A DNA stretch of 64,000 nucleotides from Paenibacillus rhizovicinus (GCF_010365285.1 NZ_CP048286.1:6746001-6810000), one strand, 5' to 3'. Positions 7,030 through 14,902 are shown, counted from the first letter of the stretch. Numbers and translations: made by a program. The notes: generated from the letters alone by a model not told the origin.

Positions 7030-8457
7030 GTGAATGACAGGAAACCGAACATCTTGCTCATTACCGCCGATCAGCTGCGTTACGATTGCATCGGCAGCAG
7101 CGGCAAATATCCCGTCCATACGCCTCATCTCGACCGGCTTGCAGAACAAAGCACTTTGTTCTCGCAAGCCTATTCTCATATTCCCGTCTGCAGTCCGGCG
7201 CGGCAATCGATGCTGCACGGCAAGCGCCCGGAAACATTCGGCGCGTTGTGGAACTACAACGCCTTCCTGCCCGTCGGCTGCCTGCAGCCGAGCCAATATA
7301 CGTGGACGGCGGCGCTGGCGGAGAACGGCTACAAGTCGGCTTTTCTCGGAAAATGGGGCGTCAATCCGGAGCAGGATCCAACGGCTTTCGGCTTCATTTC
7401 CTACGTAAGCGAGAGCGACTATGCCGCTTTCCGCAAGAGCCGGTATCCGGACGTCGTCTATACGAACGGTTTCATGGGCGAGACGAATCCGATTCCGCTG
7501 GAAGACACGGAGACGCACTGGTTTGCCGAGCGGGCGATCGAGACGATGGGGAAGCTGAATGAAGGCGGCGAACCTTGGCATATCGCGCTGCATTTCGCGG
7601 AGCCGCATCTGCCGTGCCGGCCTGCCGGCAGATTCGCGGACATGTACGATGCCGCGAACGTGCCGGAATGGGACGGCTTCGGCGAAACGTTCCGGAACAA
7701 GCCGTATATTCAACGACAGCAGCTGCTCAGCTGGGGGATCGAGGACTACGGCTGGGAGGATTGGGCGCCTATCGTGGCCAGGTATTACGGGATTATAAGC
7801 CAGTTGGACGAGGCCATCGGCAAGGTGCTGTCGGCGCTTGAACGATCCGGCGCGGCCGAGCATACGGTCGTCGTCTTCACGGCCGATCACGGCGATATGT
7901 GCGGCTCCCATCGCATGATGGATAAGCATTACATTCTCTACGACGATGTCGTGCACGTACCGTTCATCGTCCGGCAGCCGGGAGGAAGACGGGCAGGGAC
8001 GGCATCTTCTGAACTCGTGTACAACCTGCTGGATTTGGGGCCGACCTTGTTGGAGCTGGCGGGCGTTGATTCCGGGGACAAGGCGCAGTTTCACGGCAAA
8101 TCGCTGCTGCCGCTGCTCTCCGGAGAGGCGGACGTTGCCTCGGTAACCTGGCGCGATGCGGTCGTCGCCTCGTATAACGGCCAGCAGTTCGGCTTGTTTA
8201 CCCAGCGGATGATTCGCACATCGGCGTGGAAATACGTCTGGAACCTGACGGATCTCGACGAGCTGTACAACATGGAGCGCGACCCGGCAGAGCTGGATAA
8301 TTTAATCGGTCAGGCAGAGCTCGAGGAGCTTGTCACCGGCCTGCGGCGGCGGTTGTATGATCAGCTTAAGACTGACGGCGATCCGGCCGTAAACAACGAG
8401 TGGACGCGGCGTCAGCTGTTGACGGGCGCGATTGTCGCCACGCGGGTGCAGGAATGA
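7030..8457 (+). CDS. Type I sulfatase with intact C-x-P-x-R formylglycine motif
   Basis: A 475-residue sulfatase. Unlike the two upstream paralogues it has the canonical maturation box C54-S-P-A-R58 (VCSPARQSMLHG), where Cys is oxidised to formylglycine by FGE or an anaerobic sulfatase-maturating enzyme. Other active-site elements are present: ILLITADQLRYD at the N-terminus, FLGKWGV with the conserved Lys, LHFAEPHLPC, and FTADHGDMCGSH. It should hydrolyse a sulfate ester from a small carbohydrate or other organic sulfate. There is no signal peptide, so the substrate must be intracellular. The GTG start follows GAGAGGAG. No maturase gene is in the window. It ends the accessory locus; a hairpin follows downstream. 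Confidence 0.9.
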   Translation: MNDRKPNILLITADQLRYDCIGSSGKYPVHTPHLDRLAEQSTLFSQAYSHIPVCSPARQSMLHGKRPETFGALWNYNAFLPVGCLQPSQYTWTAALAENGYKSAFLGKWGVNPEQDPTAFGFISYVSESDYAAFRKSRYPDVVYTNGFMGETNPIPLEDTETHWFAERAIETMGKLNEGGEPWHIALHFAEPHLPCRPAGRFADMYDAANVPEWDGFGETFRNKPYIQRQQLLSWGIEDYGWEDWAPIVARYYGIISQLDEAIGKVLSALERSGAAEHTVVVFTADHGDMCGSHRMMDKHYILYDDVVHVPFIVRQPGGRRAGTASSELVYNLLDLGPTLLELAGVDSGDKAQFHGKSLLPLLSGEADVASVTWRDAVVASYNGQQFGLFTQRMIRTSAWKYVWNLTDLDELYNMERDPAELDNLIGQAELEELVTGLRRRLYDQLKTDGDPAVNNEWTRRQLLTGAIVATRVQE

Positions 8458-8544
8458 TCTAGATCCTGTATCCTGGATCGCGCGTAGCGACGTTTATTTT
8501 GTCTGACGCAGCAGCTTTGAGCATCACTATAACTTAGCGGCCTT

Positions 8545-8588
8545 CCAAGAACCTCCATCCCGCATACAAACGGAATGGAGGTTCTTGG
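8545..8588. terminator. Long inverted repeat between sulfatase and NiCoT genes
   Basis: A perfect 14-bp inverted repeat (CCAAGAACCTCCAT / ATGGAGGTTCTTGG) with a 16-base loop. It lies about 90 bases after the sulfatase stop codon. There is no T-run on either side, so it may be a weak or factor-dependent terminator or an mRNA 3'-end stabiliser. Confidence 0.45.
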
Positions 8589-8674
8589 TTCCTCGCTCAG
8601 AAATCGGCTCGTTCATGCTGCGAGAATCGAAGACAATCGTACCTGCGCGTCTAGCTTTTTCCAATGGTTGCTTA

Positions 8675-8697
8675 TATAATGAACTAACGTATGTTAG
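8675..8697 (+). promoter_or_regulatory. Promoter -10 and overlapping palindromic operator for the NiCoT gene
   Basis: A consensus -10 TATAAT lies at 8675-8680. Three bases later comes the near-palindrome CTAACGTATGTTAG (8684-8697), spanning the expected transcription start. This is the classic position for a repressor operator; a metal-sensing repressor would fit the downstream nickel/cobalt permease, but the cognate regulator is not in the window. The -35 region is poor. Confidence 0.5.
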
Positions 8698-8729
8698 ATA
8701 ATGTGACATGTAAAGTGGGGGGAGCTAAA

Positions 8730-9755
8730 GTGCTACAACAACTGTGGAGAAGCAGAAAATCATGGTCCGGTTATGTCATTGTCGTCATTCTGCTGCATAT
8801 TCTGGGCTTCATCGGACTGGTATCCGCAGCGCGGCACGATACCGCGTTCTGGAGCCTGGGCGTATTGGCTTACACGCTCGGCATGCGGCACGCCTTCGAC
8901 GTGGATCATATCGCCGCGATCGACAATACGGTGCGTAAGCTTGTGCAGCAGAAGCGCAGTCCGCTCGGCGTCGGTTTCTACTTCTCGCTCGGCCACTCGT
9001 CCGTCGTCTTCTTGATGGTCCTTGCCATCGCATGTTCGGTGAAATGGATACAAACGGAATTGCCCGAATTGCAGAAGACCGGAAGCTTAATCGGCACGTC
9101 GGTATCCGGCGTCTTCCTCATTCTGATCGGCATTCTGAATTTGATCATTCTCGTCAATCTGTTCGGAATCTTCCGCACCATGCGACAAGGGAAGCAGAGC
9201 GGGGAAGAGTTGGAGAAGCTGCTCGAAGCAAGAGGGTTGTTCGCGCGCCTGTTCAAGCCGTTGTTCCGCTTGATCAGCCGCAGCTGGCATGTGTATCCGC
9301 TCGGCTTCCTGTTCGGACTCGGCTTCGATACCGCGACGGAGGTTGGCTTGCTCGCTCTATCCGCCGGAGCCGCGAAAACCGCGGTCTCGCTGCTTGGCAT
9401 TCTCTCGCTGCCGCTCCTGTTCGCCGCCGGCATGAGCCTGCTCGATACGGCCGACGGCATGTTCATGACCAAAGCCTACCGCTGGGCGTTCAATACGCCG
9501 CTCCGCAAAATCTATTACAACGTCACGGTCACGACGGTGTCCGTCATCTCGGCTCTATTGATCGGCGTCGTGGAGCTGACTCAGATTCTCTCCGAGCGGC
9601 TTCATTGGAATAGTCCCGTATTCGATTGGGTGAACGCGCTCGAGCTGGGAGATCTCGGCTATGTCCTCGTCGGCCTGTTCGTCGTTGCATGGCTCGTATC
9701 GTTCTCCGTTTGGAAAACGATGAAGTTCGAGGAACGCTCCGATTTCGCGGGTTAA
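8730..9755 (+). CDS. Nickel/cobalt permease, NiCoT (HoxN/NixA) family
   Basis: A 341-residue polytopic membrane protein. The family signature RHAFDVDHIAAIDN (H-x4-D-H metal-binding motif) is in the second transmembrane segment; FSLGHSSVV and LGFDTATEVGLL are the other NiCoT signatures. It imports Ni2+ and/or Co2+ across the cytoplasmic membrane using the ion gradient, for urease, hydrogenase or cobalamin enzymes. I prefer the GTG at 8730, which has GGGGGGAG five bases upstream, over the ATG at 8691, which has no ribosome site and lies inside the operator-like palindrome. No nickel enzyme gene is nearby. Confidence 0.92.
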   Translation: MLQQLWRSRKSWSGYVIVVILLHILGFIGLVSAARHDTAFWSLGVLAYTLGMRHAFDVDHIAAIDNTVRKLVQQKRSPLGVGFYFSLGHSSVVFLMVLAIACSVKWIQTELPELQKTGSLIGTSVSGVFLILIGILNLIILVNLFGIFRTMRQGKQSGEELEKLLEARGLFARLFKPLFRLISRSWHVYPLGFLFGLGFDTATEVGLLALSAGAAKTAVSLLGILSLPLLFAAGMSLLDTADGMFMTKAYRWAFNTPLRKIYYNVTVTTVSVISALLIGVVELTQILSERLHWNSPVFDWVNALELGDLGYVLVGLFVVAWLVSFSVWKTMKFEERSDFAG

Positions 9756-9767
9756 CGCCAAGAGCCC

Positions 9768-9797
9768 TTGGCATGCTGACGCAGATCTTGCTATAAT
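9768..9797 (+). promoter_or_regulatory. Sigma-A-type promoter for yqkE
   Basis: TTGGCA at 9768-9773 and TATAAT at 9792-9797 are separated by 18 bp, 26 bases upstream of the yqkE start. One of the best vegetative promoters in the window. Confidence 0.65.
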
Positions 9798-9823
9798 GAT
9801 TGCATTCTAATCGAGGTGATCGT

Positions 9824-10096
9824 ATGGCTAAGAAAGATCGACAACGTACGGCCGCGGCGCAAGCGAACGCGCAGCCGAAAGAAGAGAAGCCCGCAACGCT
9901 GAAGGACCTGCTCCGGCCGGATGTGCTGGATAAGCTGAAAGCGACCGCGCAGGATCTGAAATCCGCGGAAGAGAAGCGCAGGGAGGATCTCCGGAAACGG
10001 GAAGAGGATGCTCGCAAAGCGGAACAGAAGCGGCTGGATAACGACTTTGAATATCTGCTGAACAACAGCAAAATGGATTGGCGTTCTAATAAATAA
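9824..10096 (+). CDS. yqkE: YqkE-like DUF3886 protein
   Basis: A 90-residue highly charged protein: a short Lys/Gln/Ala-rich N-terminus, the conserved block ATLKDLLRPDVLDKLKA, a Glu/Arg/Lys coiled-coil helix (about residues 45-75), and the conserved tail FEYLLNNSKMDWRSNK. The pattern matches Bacillus YqkE. Function is unknown; it is probably a soluble helical protein. The ATG at 9824 follows GAGGTGAT at good spacing. It is a monocistronic unit with its own promoter and terminator. Confidence 0.82.
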   Translation: MAKKDRQRTAAAQANAQPKEEKPATLKDLLRPDVLDKLKATAQDLKSAEEKRREDLRKREEDARKAEQKRLDNDFEYLLNNSKMDWRSNK

Positions 10097-10118
10097 CCAT
10101 GAATCGTTTTTCTCCGAG

Positions 10119-10151
10119 GTCTCTGTCCGCAATCGCGGGCAGGGACTTTTT
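10119..10151 (+). terminator. Intrinsic terminator after yqkE
   Basis: A 12-bp stem with two G-U pairs (GTCTCTGTCCGC / GCGGGCAGGGAC), a 4-base loop and a run of five T. Confidence 0.85.
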
Positions 10152-10231
10152 GGCATTCTTTTCGCATACTATTACGAACATCCAAGCAGTTGGACGAAAG
10201 CGGCATAACCTGCATAGTAGGAGGTGATTTT

Positions 10232-10666
10232 ATGCCAGCTATATTGCTAGATTCGAAGACTTCCCAGAATGCCAGTTATGCCAACTCGATCGCGATCCCG
10301 ATTCTGATCATCAACACGCCGAACCTGATCGCCCAGCAAACGCTGAATTTATCGGCGGGAACGGCGGGACAAACCCGTGTAGAATTCTCGGGCGTAGCCG
10401 CCATTCAGCTTCCGCTGCTTCCGATAGCGACAACCGTGAACATCTTCGTTACTCGTGGACTGACTGCCGGAGACGTGAACGTTTTCTCGGTGTCGCAAAA
10501 CTTGGACCTCAGCATCCTCGGACCCCAGGTCATCGCTTTCTCCGGTTCCGATTTCAACGCGCCGAACATTGCAAACGCCGCTTATTCCGCCTTCATTCAG
10601 GTCTCGGCCCTCGGTACGATCCGCGTAGGACCGGAAAGCTTTAACTTTACGGCTTATTCGGGCTGA
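10232..10666 (+). CDS. Hypothetical small beta-rich protein
   Basis: A 144-residue protein rich in Ala, Asn, Thr, Ile and Val, with alternating hydrophobic and polar stretches (for example TVNIFVTRGLTAGDVNVFSV and AFIQVSALGTIRVG) that suggest a beta-sandwich. It has no cysteine, no signal peptide and no transmembrane segment. I do not recognise the family. Its composition resembles spore-surface or exosporium-type proteins of Bacillota, which reach the spore without a signal peptide, but this is only a guess. The ATG at 10232 has an optimal TAGGAGGTGAT box, implying strong expression. It is alone between a terminator and the promoter of the ABC-F leader. Confidence 0.6.
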   Translation: MPAILLDSKTSQNASYANSIAIPILIINTPNLIAQQTLNLSAGTAGQTRVEFSGVAAIQLPLLPIATTVNIFVTRGLTAGDVNVFSVSQNLDLSILGPQVIAFSGSDFNAPNIANAAYSAFIQVSALGTIRVGPESFNFTAYSG

Positions 10667-10689
10667 CGAAAATTTTTTGAGCAAAGGTA

Positions 10690-10720
10690 TTGTCAAACGG
10701 CTGATACATCATGTTATAAT
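10690..10720 (+). promoter_or_regulatory. Promoter for the ABC-F leader transcript
   Basis: TTGTCA at 10690-10695 and TATAAT at 10715-10720, spaced 19 bp. Transcription would start near 10727, about 470 bases ahead of the ABC-F start codon. Confidence 0.55.
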
Positions 10721-10726
10721 GGTCGC

Positions 10727-11075
10727 AACTTAACCGTATCGGAGGTATCCATTAGACACTATGTGGACTTAATTCCCTGTCGATCATGATTTTCGAATAA
10801 TGACGAACAGAGATGCTTTGCCTGTGCGCGAAGCGGAATTGGTTACGTGTGTCTAGATGGGATGACTCCCGCTGTCTAACGACGCTTCTTCGGCGTCTGC
10901 CTGACTTTGATTGCCGTACATTACGGACCCTGCCTGAAGGATAAGTGTCAGCTTATTCTTCAGGTTGTATGGGCCCGAAATGAAACGCGCAGCAGGATAG
11001 GGGATGACAGTTCTATTCATGTCGATCTAATTTCGTTTACTGCGAGTCGCGGGCATAGCCTGCGGCTTTTTTTTT
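10727..11075 (+). promoter_or_regulatory. Long structured 5' leader with mini-ORFs and intrinsic terminator (candidate attenuator)
   Basis: The 533 bases between the small protein gene and the ABC-F gene hold no convincing full gene. They contain a promoter, GGAGG followed by the three-codon ORF ATG-TGG-ACT-stop, then two more mini-ORFs (MIFE, overlapping by its stop an 18-codon ORF ending in ...ELVTCV). A long-range pairing TAGACAC/GTGTCTA is possible, with local hairpins at 10880-10896 and 10933-10964 (CCTGAAG...CTTCAGG). The leader ends in a strong terminator at 11045-11075: AGTCGCGGGC / GCCTGCGGCT with a 3-base loop and nine T. GCCCG at 10973-10977 could pair with CGGGC of the terminator arm. 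Antibiotic-inducible ABC-F genes are commonly controlled by such attenuators. No T-box or M-box motif is evident. Confidence 0.5.
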
Positions 11076-11199
11076 GGTTGTTGTGCGCCGCTGCGATCAT
11101 GCCTTCTGGCAAGGATCCTGCCGTGCGCGGGCAACGCTCTGCACAACGTTCGATAATCATCGCCCTTGTCAGTTGTTCAACTAACAAATCGGAGTGGTG

Positions 11200-13026
11200 A
11201 TGGATATGACCCTACTTACAATTCAGAATCTGAATAAGCAATTCGGCGATCAAACGGTTCTCAAGAAAGTGGACGCGGATATCGCGGCGGGCGAGCGGGT
11301 CGGACTCGTCGGCATGAACGGCGCGGGCAAAACGACGCTCGCCAACCTGATTTTCGGCGTTTTGCAGCCGGACGGCGGCAAGCTGACGTATCATGCAGCA
11401 AACCTGCGCATCGGCTATTTGCGGCAATCGACCTCCTATACCGTGCATTCTTTCAGCGGCATGATGGGGCTTGTTGACGAAGAGCAAGGCAATCACCGGT
11501 TTCTGGAGGTTTCGAGCCATCTCGGCCTGCGTAACGTGAAGGACTGGGAGGAAGCGCGTTTCTCGGGTCTGAGCGGCGGCGAGAAGACGAAGCTGGCCAT
11601 CGCGCATATTTGGGCATCGAAGCCGGATATTCTGCTGCTTGACGAACCGACGAACCATCTGGATTTCCAAGGCGTCGACTGGCTTCTCGAGGAGCTGCGC
11701 GCTTTCGAGGGCACGACGATCATTATCTCTCATGACCGCTACTTCCTGGACGGGGCCGTTGACCGGATCATCGAGCTGCAAGACGGCATGTCCGTTGAAT
11801 ATGCCGGCAACTACACGTACTTCCGCGAGGAGAAAGAACGCCGCTATGCCAGCCAGCTTCATAAGTTCGAGGAGCAACAGAAGTACGAGCGGAAGATCGA
11901 AGCGGAAATCAACCGCCTCAAGAACTGGTCCGCGAAGGCGCATCGCGAAGCCGGCAAGAAAGGGAAAATGGCGGAGATGCGCGCGGGCGTGAAGGAATTT
12001 TACCGCAGTAAAGCCAAAGCGATGGACAAACAGATCAAGTCGCGTCTCCACCGTCTGGAGAAGATCGATCTCGAAGGCGTGAAGAAACCGAAGGAAGAAG
12101 CGAAGGTCGCCTTCGGCTGGGAAAATCCGGGCAAACGCGGCCGCCGGATCATCGAAGCGTCCCGCATTGGCAAAAGCTTCGGCGAGCGCACACTGTTCCA
12201 GAACAGCTCCTTCTACCTGCAGCGGGGCGAGAAGATCGGACTGATCGGTCCGAACGGCGCGGGTAAAACCACGTTGATCGAGATGATTACAGGCCGGCAG
12301 CCTGTGGATGACGGCGAGTTATGGATCAGTCCTACGGCCAGGGTCGCTTACTTGACGCAGGATGTATCCGATCTTGCAGGGAACCGCTCGGCGCTCGAGC
12401 TGCTGCAGGAGACCTTCGCGATGCGGGAGGATGTCAGCCAAGCGCGGACGCTGCTCGCAAATATGGGCTTCGACGCAGCGATGCTGAGCAAGACGATCGA
12501 GCAGCTGAGCCTAGGGGAGCGGACGCGAATAAAACTGGCCCAGCTTATTCTGCAGGAGCAGGACGTACTCATTCTCGACGAACCGACCAATCATCTCGAT
12601 TTGGCAAGCCGGGAACAACTGGAGCAGACGCTGGCCTCTTATGACGGGACGCTTATTATCGTTTCGCATGACCGCTATTTGATCGAGAAGCTCTGCGACA
12701 AGCTGCTCATCATCGGCGAAGGCGCCATTCGGCGATGGGAGAGCGGGTACCGCGATTTCATCGTACGGAAGGAGCAGGAGGAAGCGGACGCGGCCGAAGG
12801 CAAGAAATATCGCGCAGGGGAAGGAACGGGAGCCGCTCCGCTGTCGAAGGAAAGCAAGCGCCGGCAGAAGCAGCTGCTGGAAGAAGAACTGCTGCTCGTC
12901 ACGACGCGTATCGCTCTGCTGCTCGGCGAAATCAGCATGCTGAAACCGACGGACAGCCATTATGCGGCGCTGGATGCGGAACTGCGCGAGCATTTGGCGA
13001 AGAAGAAGTCGCTTAGCGCCAAGTGA
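11200..13026 (+). CDS. ABC-F family ATPase, possible ribosomal-protection (antibiotic resistance) type
   Basis: A 608-residue soluble protein with two ABC domains and no membrane segments. Domain 1: Walker A GMNGAGKTTL, signature LSGGEKTKLAIA, Walker B LLLDEPTNHLD. An interdomain linker of roughly 85 residues, rich in basic residues (NRLKNWSAKAHREAGKKG, YRSKAKAMDKQIKSRLHRLEK), enters the ribosomal E site in this family. Domain 2: GPNGAGKTTL, a variant signature LSLGERTRIKLA, and LILDEPTNHLD. A charged C-terminal coiled coil follows. The long linker and C-terminal extension resemble VmlR/Lsa-type proteins that relieve lincosamide, pleuromutilin or streptogramin block. Start codons at 11194, 11197, 11200 and 11206 are all in frame; GGAG at 11191 favours 11200 or 11206. 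Confidence 0.85.
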   Translation: MDMTLLTIQNLNKQFGDQTVLKKVDADIAAGERVGLVGMNGAGKTTLANLIFGVLQPDGGKLTYHAANLRIGYLRQSTSYTVHSFSGMMGLVDEEQGNHRFLEVSSHLGLRNVKDWEEARFSGLSGGEKTKLAIAHIWASKPDILLLDEPTNHLDFQGVDWLLEELRAFEGTTIIISHDRYFLDGAVDRIIELQDGMSVEYAGNYTYFREEKERRYASQLHKFEEQQKYERKIEAEINRLKNWSAKAHREAGKKGKMAEMRAGVKEFYRSKAKAMDKQIKSRLHRLEKIDLEGVKKPKEEAKVAFGWENPGKRGRRIIEASRIGKSFGERTLFQNSSFYLQRGEKIGLIGPNGAGKTTLIEMITGRQPVDDGELWISPTARVAYLTQDVSDLAGNRSALELLQETFAMREDVSQARTLLANMGFDAAMLSKTIEQLSLGERTRIKLAQLILQEQDVLILDEPTNHLDLASREQLEQTLASYDGTLIIVSHDRYLIEKLCDKLLIIGEGAIRRWESGYRDFIVRKEQEEADAAEGKKYRAGEGTGAAPLSKESKRRQKQLLEEELLLVTTRIALLLGEISMLKPTDSHYAALDAELREHLAKKKSLSAK

Positions 13027-13076
13027 AACTTTTCCACTGTTTCCATCGTATGGATTGCCAGAAGGAGGCGATGGAA

Positions 13077-13574
13077 GTGAAGCTGTATTTTCGCGACAAT
13101 TTCTTTAATGCCGGCGTGACGGAAATCGTAAACCAGAACAATGAACGAGCAGGCGAAGTTGACCTTCGCAGCTTGTTCGGTTCAGGGCTGGACGTGTTCG
13201 ACGAGAGCGGGAGCAAGCTGTTCAGCGGAGGATTCCCGCTTCTGTCCGGCAAGTGGGTCGTCAAGGGACCGTCAGGTGAAGAATGCGGTTTGCTCCGGGC
13301 GCGTATGTCGTTCTTCTCGAAAAGATACGAATACGAGGCTTACGAGCGAGGCGTCTATGAAATTACGGCTGGCGCTTTCTCGCAGGAGTACGAGATTGTC
13401 GGCGAGGACGGAGGCTTGGCAGCCTCGTTCAGCCGAGTCAGCGGCTTCTTCGAGGCATCCGCGTATTGCCTGGACAATCGCTTGCCGGACTTTAGCGGCT
13501 ACGAATGGATAGCCGTCATTCTCGGCATGCATGAAATTCAGAAACGCAGGCGCAATGTCTCGAATACGATGTAG
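13077..13574 (+). CDS. Tubby/LURP-one-like fold protein (hypothetical)
   Basis: A 165-residue protein built of short beta strands, with the pattern of LURP-one-related / tubby C-terminal-like proteins: LYFRDNFFNAG, then DVFDESGSKLFSGG, YEYEAYERGVYEITAG, YEIVGEDGGLAASFSRV and a C-terminal helix WIAVILGMHEIQKRRR. Such proteins are thought to be phospholipid-binding scaffolds; their bacterial role is unclear. The GTG at 13077 lies eight bases after AAGGAGG and is preferred to the ATG at 13071, which is too close to it. It follows the ABC-F gene by 50 bases with no terminator between, so it could be co-transcribed. Confidence 0.6.
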   Translation: MKLYFRDNFFNAGVTEIVNQNNERAGEVDLRSLFGSGLDVFDESGSKLFSGGFPLLSGKWVVKGPSGEECGLLRARMSFFSKRYEYEAYERGVYEITAGAFSQEYEIVGEDGGLAASFSRVSGFFEASAYCLDNRLPDFSGYEWIAVILGMHEIQKRRRNVSNTM

Positions 13575-13675
13575 AAACCGTTTGCAGCCGTGAATGTCAC
13601 CGAATTCATTGCCGCATACTAGGTAGGAGGCGCCATTAAGCGATGTTCGGCGCGACAACAGGGCGGTGATGCAGC

Positions 13676-14401
13676 GTGCAGCCACAAGCAGAGGTTACAT
13701 TCGGATGGGACATTTATTTGCTCGCGGGGGTAGGTTCGTCAAGGACGATTTTCACGGAATGCATGAAGGATTTGCAGCGCCGATATGCGGAATCCGGCAT
13801 GAGCTCGCGTATACGCGTCCTGTATCCTTACGGTGATCATACGCAAAATCTCTATTATCAGCTGTTAAAGGTCCGCAAGGATCTATACCGGCTGCGGAAG
13901 GCCGTGCAATCGGGTGCGAAAGCGGCATCCGAGCATATCCGGCAATTATCGGCTGGACGGCCCGTCCTTTTCATCGGCCATAGCGGCGGCGGCGTGGCTG
14001 CTTACCAGGCCGCGGTAATGCTCGGACAGGAAGGCGTCATTCCGGACTGGCGCGTCGTGCAAATCGGTTCCCCGAGGCTGCCGATCCACGAGGCTTATGC
14101 AGACAAAGTGCATTGTATCGTGGCGGTTGACGAGAAAGGCTATTGCGCGGACTACATTACGCGTCTCGGCAGCTGGGGCGGCATCAGCCGCAATCGCTTC
14201 GGCATCCCGTTCTGGGATCGGGACAAATACGCGCCGAAGCACATCATCCCGATTCGGACGATCGGGGGCCATCAGCATTATTTTCGAATCGAGGCGCCCT
14301 TCGTGCATCCGGAACGGGGCACTAATTTGGGGCTCGTTACGGATACGATTTGGGAACAAGTAGCAAGCAATTTGGGACGCACGATTTCCGGCATGCTCTG
14401 A
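13676..14401 (+). CDS. Alpha/beta hydrolase, lipase-like (GHSGGG nucleophile elbow)
   Basis: A 241-residue cytoplasmic protein. An N-terminal strand and oxyanion-type loop (DIYLLAGVGSSRT) are followed at about residues 98-105 by VLFIGHSGGGVAAYQA, the G-x-S-x-G nucleophile elbow of serine hydrolases. A C-terminal His-containing segment (IGGHQHYFRIEAPF) and intervening Asp residues can complete the triad. No signal peptide is present, so the substrate, perhaps an intracellular ester or lipid, is unknown. The GTG start is preceded by GGGCGGTGAT. It stands alone, 101 bases after the tubby-like gene. Confidence 0.72.
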   Translation: MQPQAEVTFGWDIYLLAGVGSSRTIFTECMKDLQRRYAESGMSSRIRVLYPYGDHTQNLYYQLLKVRKDLYRLRKAVQSGAKAASEHIRQLSAGRPVLFIGHSGGGVAAYQAAVMLGQEGVIPDWRVVQIGSPRLPIHEAYADKVHCIVAVDEKGYCADYITRLGSWGGISRNRFGIPFWDRDKYAPKHIIPIRTIGGHQHYFRIEAPFVHPERGTNLGLVTDTIWEQVASNLGRTISGML

Positions 14402-14503
14402 TCGAACCGAAGTGGTCCATTAAAAGTTGCGGCAATTGGTACTGTGCATAATGCCAGTTTGTGTATATGATGAGTGAAATCCACTTTCATATGAGGTGCA
14501 AAC

Positions 14504-14902
14504 ATGGCAATCGAATACCGTATCAATGAACCGCTTCGCGCGCAAGACGTGTCGGACGTATTTAGAAGCTCGGGCATCAAACGGCCAGTCGACGACCTCG
14601 AGCGCATTCAAAGCATGATCGATCATGCCGACGTGACGGTTACCGCGTGGGACGAAGAGCAATTAGTCGGCATAGCGAGAGCCATTACCGATTTCTCGTA
14701 CTGTTGTTATCTGTCTGATCTGGCGGTAAGGATGGACTATCAGAAATCCGGGATTGGCAAGGAACTCGTTCAACGTCTGCGGGAACACTTGGGTGACCAG
14801 GTTGCCTTGTTATTGCTCTCCGCGCCCGGCGCAATGGAGTATTATCCGCGCATCGGGTTTGATCAGATCCAGAATGCTTTTCTGATTCCTAGGGTGAAGT
14901 GA
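14504..14902 (+). CDS. GNAT family N-acetyltransferase
   Basis: A 132-residue GNAT protein. Motif A is visible as LSDLAVRMDYQKSGIGKELVQRL, with the Q-x-x-G-x-G acetyl-CoA pyrophosphate loop, and motif B as LLLLSAPGAMEYYPRIGFDQI. The family transfers acetyl groups from acetyl-CoA to amines; the small size and the PGAMEYYPRIGF segment resemble bacterial GNATs with small-molecule substrates. The ATG follows ATGAGGTG. It is a single-gene unit closed by a strong hairpin. Confidence 0.88.
   Translation: MAIEYRINEPLRAQDVSDVFRSSGIKRPVDDLERIQSMIDHADVTVTAWDEEQLVGIARAITDFSYCCYLSDLAVRMDYQKSGIGKELVQRLREHLGDQVALLLLSAPGAMEYYPRIGFDQIQNAFLIPRVK

Noticed and set aside
6088..8094. 668-codon minus-strand frame across the AraC and sulfatase genes
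   Set aside because: It spans two well-supported plus-strand genes and their gap, and has the low-complexity look of a shadow frame.
10727..11075. T-box or Mg2+ M-box riboswitch as an explanation of the leader
   Set aside because: The conserved T-box core (AGGGTGG-ACCGCG) and the M-box conserved helices are not found.
10907..11200. 97-codon frame within the ABC-F leader
   Set aside because: It runs through the hairpins and the intrinsic terminator, and has no ribosome site; more likely part of a structured leader.
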